The translations under genes and the position numbers were made by a program. Below, in pieces: positions 53,517-56,522 of a stretch of 56,522 bases of DNA. The first letter of the stretch is position 1. Every line of letters begins with the position of its first letter. The notes beneath the pieces are model-generated. The model saw nothing but the letters and a program-made list of their open reading frames with translations, ran no database searches and was not told the origin of the DNA. Origin of the DNA: CAYPIE01 sp964410665 (GTDB lineage Bacteria; Planctomycetota; Planctomycetia; Gemmatales; Gemmataceae); contig CAYPIE010000035.1 in NCBI GenBank assembly GCA_964410665.1, positions 1 through 56,522 on the forward strand. The letters run 5' to 3'.

Positions 53517-54235
53517 CCGATTCCATGGTTCCGCAGTCGGCTTGGCCGCTGCACAGATCCACCGTCGCTTAGCTTTGTGGTCGGCACCGGGAGCGGACCG
53601 CCGCTGCTCGGAAGACCGCAGCACTCTCAGTAGATGCTTGTGAGCTAGTTGACAACGAACACGAACATCGAGTGAACTTGCTTCGTATGTGTCTAGCGAA
53701 GCCCATCTTGCGGAGCACGGGTACCGCTCGGGCAGACCGATTGTCTGTGCGAGGAACCACCCCATGGACCGAACCATCGTCCATTACACATCCGACCTCG
53801 CGAGGCCAGCTTGCTTGGGGACCAATCTGTTCGCAAGATCATTCGCACTTGAACCCGGTGCTGCGGTCCCGTGCAATGGTGGCAGTCTTGTGGACCGGTG
53901 TCCGTTAGACGCTTACAAAGGACTCGAACTCGCGCAAAGCGTTGTCGTCTCCCTGACTTCCGCAATCAGATCGTCCGTGAGTCGTAACGAAGAGAGTTTG
54001 GAACGGGGAAGTATGATTTCAGAGAGGTGATTCTCGGACTCGACGTTGCTAACATGCAACGATGTTACTTCGGATCCTGTAGACGAATCGTCGTACTTGA
54101 AGGTAAGGCGGTGAAACTCGGAGATCGCGACACCAACCCAGTTCGGATTCACGACGCGCAACCTTTCTCCATTGAAGTGGCGGCCAAGTGTGCCACCCGC
54201 ACCTGGCCGGACAAACCGGGGCGATTCCTTCAGAG
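53517..54235. other. Gene-poor stretch, possibly decayed sequence
   Basis: About 720 bases downstream of the deiodinase-type gene. Several short frames exist on both strands, but none has convincing protein character. The minus-strand stretch at about 53930-54150 (reading GERLRVVNPNWVGVAISEF and on) is the most protein-like and may be a remnant of a former gene. Confidence 0.4.
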
Positions 54236-54690
54236 CGGTGGGTGGGAACCCGCCGAGGGTTGGGCGGAAGTGCCTGGGACCAACGCCGAGTGGGAGCACG
54301 CCCTGGCAGTCGCGAGATCTTTAACCGACGCCTGTCCAACGCTCGGTGGGTGGGAACCCAAAGGTGTTCGGCACCATAGTTGCTCTGGGCTGGGTGGCAC
54401 GCTCGGAGTCGGCGACGGGCGTGGGAAACGCCCGGTGCGTGGGGTCATGGAAATGCACGGGTTGCGGAGCATGCCTCGCGTCGCCCACGCGGAGGGTCCG
54501 GGTAGGGCGGGAACGCCTTCGCCGGTGCAGGGGGAACACTCGGAAGTGGCCAATGCCTGGGCGTTTCCCACGCCCGTCGCCGACTCCGAGCGTGCCACCC
54601 AGCCGGGAATCCTCCGTGGCCGCTGAAAAGTGCGGAGACTTTCCACCAGCAATCATCGTTCCGAAGACCTTTGGGTGGGACCCCGCCGAG
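54236..54690. repeat. Cluster of direct and inverted repeats
   Basis: Two exact 16-bp copies of CGGTGGGTGGGAACCC lie at 54236-54251 and 54344-54359; a close variant, GGGTGGGACCCCGCCGAG, is at 54673-54690. A perfect 46-bp inverted repeat joins 54388-54433 and 54559-54604, and an imperfect extension (ACCCAAAGGTGTTCGG near 54355 and its complement near 54660) surrounds it. The layout looks like a mobile or interspersed repeat rather than a gene. Confidence 0.85.
54388..54604. repeat. Perfect 46-bp inverted repeat with a 125-base loop
   Basis: 54388-54433 is the exact reverse complement of 54559-54604. The arms are rich in CG (core GTCGGCGACGGGCG). The 125-base loop is GC-rich and has no convincing gene. 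Transcribed, it would form a very stable hairpin. Confidence 0.95.
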
Positions 54691-54754
54691 CGGCATTCGT
54701 CCACAAGGGACCACCCGGTGCAGGACAGCAATCCTGGGCATTCGTGCCTTTTCT

Positions 54755-55051
54755 GAGCAGCGGGTGGTGATCCCGCCGCGCCGCAACGCGAAGATCACCA
54801 AACACGGCAATGCGTCGGGGCCGCGGGAGGCGCGTGATGAGAACTTGCGTGAGATCCGGAGGCGCGGACGAAAGCGGTGGAAGAAGGAGTCGGGATATCA
54901 CGAGAGGTCACTGGCGGAGACGGCGATGTATCGGGTGAAGACGCTGACGGGTGAGAAGTGAAGACATCGCAAGTTCGAGACGCGTGAGACCGTGTCGCGG
55001 ATTAGATGTCGTGTGATCAATCGGGTCACACGACTCGGGTTGTTAGTCTGA
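54755..55051 (+). pseudogene. IS5-family transposase, C-terminal remnant with internal stop
   Basis: The frame reads VVIPPRRNAKITKHGNAS, then EIRRRGRKRWKKESGYHERS and LAETAMYRVKTLTGEK, the C-terminal part of IS5-family DDE transposases with the final catalytic Glu in the LAET motif. A TGA at 54959-54961 breaks it where leucine is usual; in the same frame RHRKFETRET and NRVTRLGLLV continue the family to a stop at 55049-55051. The N-terminal part is not present upstream. The element is dead. Confidence 0.82.
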
Positions 55052-55098
55052 AAAAACATGACTCGGGAACTTGGGGAAGGGCGAGTCCCGCCCAACCC

Positions 55099-55114
55099 TT
55101 TATGCAACAACGCC
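55099..55114. mobile_element. Possible right terminal inverted repeat of the IS remnant
   Basis: TTTATGCAACAACGCC (reverse complement GGCGTTGTTGCATAAA) ends 63 bases after the transposase and resembles the ends of several IS5-family elements (GGCTTTGTTGCATAAA type). The matching left end was not found, in line with a truncated element. Confidence 0.45.
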
Positions 55115-55262
55115 AAGATGAACTTCAGAGGACATGGACTTGTCGAGGAACTCATCTTGGGAGGACCGTGAGCCCGGCTTCCGGGAGTGCCATTGGCCTC
55201 CATCCTTTACGATAAAGACCTCACATGAATGAGAATTCACGAACTAGTCGGGAGACGCCGTG

Positions 55263-56522
55263 ATGTCGGACCTTCGTTTCGAACTCGGTGCCGACGTCAT
55301 GTGCAACCTCGGGCCGAGTGGCTGGAAGGTCGGAAGGGTCATCGCGCTGCACTACCGCGAAGACCACTGGCCGGCTGATCGGGTGGCCCCCTACCAGGTG
55401 GCGCTCGAGGCCGACCACTCGCTGATTTACGTCCCGGAAGACGACGCCCGGTATTGCCGCGAGCCCACCCCGGAGGACTTAAGAATCGCCCGCCGCACGG
55501 ACGCGCTGGCCACGCTGACCGCGCTTCTACAAGGTGCGGATGAGGCGGAGCCTCGGGCCGAGTCCGGGCCGCTCGGCTGCGCGGGCGAAACGTCGCAACC
55601 CGGCAGCCCGGACTACCGCAGCGGGCGGTGCCACTGCTGCGACAGCTGCCCCCGGAACTGGTCGGCCGTGGAACTGTACAGCGAGCACTACCGCTGTGCG
55701 GAACGCAATGGTCTCACGGTGACGCGGCACTCGGTCGATCTCGGCAGGGTCCGCGTCGAGGACTCGGTCCGCTACCCTGCCAGCGAGGGCTTGCCGAGCA
55801 AAGCCGGATTCATGCAGTGCCCCACACTGGTGCGACTCCCGCCGGGCGTCCGCTTCTCCGACGACGGTGCCCTCGCGGGCGAGGTGCGGTTCGACCCGCA
55901 CCGAGACGCGGAATACAGGGTCGAGTTCGTCGCGGTGAGCACGGCCGATTGGGACAACGACGCGGTGGGGATCGTCCGTCTGGAGTTCACGTTCGTCGTC
56001 GAGGGCAACGAGCCGCCGGATGGATTCGACGCCGACGCCTTCGCGCGGGAGCAGCAGCGGGCCCGCGCCGCGGCCGGCCGCATACTTCGAAACCTCGGCG
56101 ACGCGTGGGAGCGGTGGGAGCGGGGTAAGCTAGACAACCGCGACACGTGCGACCGGATGCGTGCGGAGCTTCGCCGGCTGCGGGAACTGCTCGAGTTGCA
56201 CCCCCGTCTCGACGGCGGCAGGTGGTGGGCTCAGCTCGGCGGATATCACATGAACGTGCACAAGCTTCTTGAGAACATGCTCTTCGAATGCGAGCTTTAC
56301 CTCGGCCACGCGCTCACGTTCGGGGACGCCGAGGTCAGGTGGTATGCGGAGGCCAACCTCGACGGCTGCTATCAGAAGCGACTCCTGGAGGCGGCCCGGT
56401 TCATGTGGATCGACGGCTGCAAACAGATGATGCGAGGCGAGTGGGCGGCGGCCCGGGAACACCAACGAATAGAGGCCGCCAAGAAGGGCGAGGGGGGGAG
56501 GGCCGAGGAATTAGGGGGCAAA
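55263..56522 (+). CDS. GC-rich protein with an alga-like N-terminal domain (partial, runs off the end)
   Basis: The frame is open for all 420 codons to the window edge, so the stop is not seen. The ATG at 55263 has GGAG 11 bases upstream. Residues about 8-62 (VMCNLGPSGWKVGRVIALHY, REDHWPADRVAPYQVALEAD and LIYVPEDDARYCR) resemble a domain I recall from unicellular-alga proteins, often with MYND or ankyrin partners ('APYQV...IYAPxDDD...IR'). A Cys-rich spot (CHCCDSCP, about 124-131) and an Ig-like putative domain (LPPGVRFSDDGALAGEV) follow, then a long helical region containing WYAEANLDGCYQKRLLEAARFMWIDG. GC content and G/C-ending codons are far higher than elsewhere, which suggests recent transfer. 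Function is unknown. Confidence 0.72.
   Translation, partial: MSDLRFELGADVMCNLGPSGWKVGRVIALHYREDHWPADRVAPYQVALEADHSLIYVPEDDARYCREPTPEDLRIARRTDALATLTALLQGADEAEPRAESGPLGCAGETSQPGSPDYRSGRCHCCDSCPRNWSAVELYSEHYRCAERNGLTVTRHSVDLGRVRVEDSVRYPASEGLPSKAGFMQCPTLVRLPPGVRFSDDGALAGEVRFDPHRDAEYRVEFVAVSTADWDNDAVGIVRLEFTFVVEGNEPPDGFDADAFAREQQRARAAAGRILRNLGDAWERWERGKLDNRDTCDRMRAELRRLRELLELHPRLDGGRWWAQLGGYHMNVHKLLENMLFECELYLGHALTFGDAEVRWYAEANLDGCYQKRLLEAARFMWIDGCKQMMRGEWAAAREHQRIEAAKKGEGGRAEELGGK

Noticed and set aside
53689..54030. A 113-codon frame after the deiodinase-type gene
   Set aside because: No family resemblance, codon pattern not convincing, and overlapping frames of equal quality exist.
54236..54690. 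CRISPR array
   Set aside because: The repeats are few, unevenly spaced and partly inverted; no regular spacers and no cas genes.

Overview
The window is a piece of a Planctomycetes chromosome, most like the Gemmataceae group. The signs are: an adjacent DUF1549/DUF1553 and DUF1501 pair; a large secreted FG-GAP/cohesin/dockerin protein with the planctomycete N-terminal 'ELESRxTP' motif; a PQQ-propeller protein with a methyltransferase-like insert; an MfnB-type C1-pathway gene; a Ser/Thr kinase fused to a tubulin-like domain; and a 16S rRNA gene that ends in its own terminator with no 23S behind it. Most of the window has moderate GC content. The last 1.3 kb is clearly GC-richer.

Layout. 1-176: 3' end of 16S rRNA and its terminator. 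225-9338: HD hydrolase, DUF1501 and DUF1549/1553 pair, TIGR03032 protein, giant surface protein. 9635-16638: metabolic genes (ornithine cyclodeaminase family, class I aminotransferase, glycosyltransferase, M24 peptidase, citramalate synthase with a good sigma70-type promoter). 16738-20355: kinase-tubulin fusion. 20689-21746: possible small membrane protein, MfnB and tRNA-Ala(CGC).

22230-36148 is a nearly complete Tad (tight adherence/Flp pilus) island in two divergent arms. The minus arm reads pilin, prepilin peptidase, CpaB/RcpC, TadA, TadB, TadC, TadE, TadG-like, CpaE. The plus arm reads secretin, putative lipoprotein, TPR lipoprotein (TadD-like). The CpaB protein is internally duplicated. 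36165-41449 holds a TMTC-like membrane/TPR protein, two glycosyltransferases and a methyltransferase, probably for surface glycan assembly.

41543-45534 is a compact plus-strand run: ParA, YbeY, rhodanese, MgtE-like transporter, a four-helix membrane protein, ScpB and a possible 48-residue protein. 45624-53516 carries a zinc-ribbon-like protein, the PQQ-propeller protein, a Clp-N-like protein, a lipoprotein with a degenerate phosphatase-like domain, a VWA protein and an iodotyrosine-deiodinase-type flavoprotein.

53517 to the end looks like an accessory region: about 1 kb of gene-poor DNA with direct and inverted repeats (including a perfect 46-bp inverted repeat), a broken IS5-family transposase, and a GC-rich gene running off the edge whose N-terminal domain resembles proteins of unicellular algae. 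The most interesting items are the kinase-tubulin fusion, this last gene, the deiodinase homologue, the doubled CpaB and the repeat cluster. All family names come from recognising motifs by eye; no search was run.
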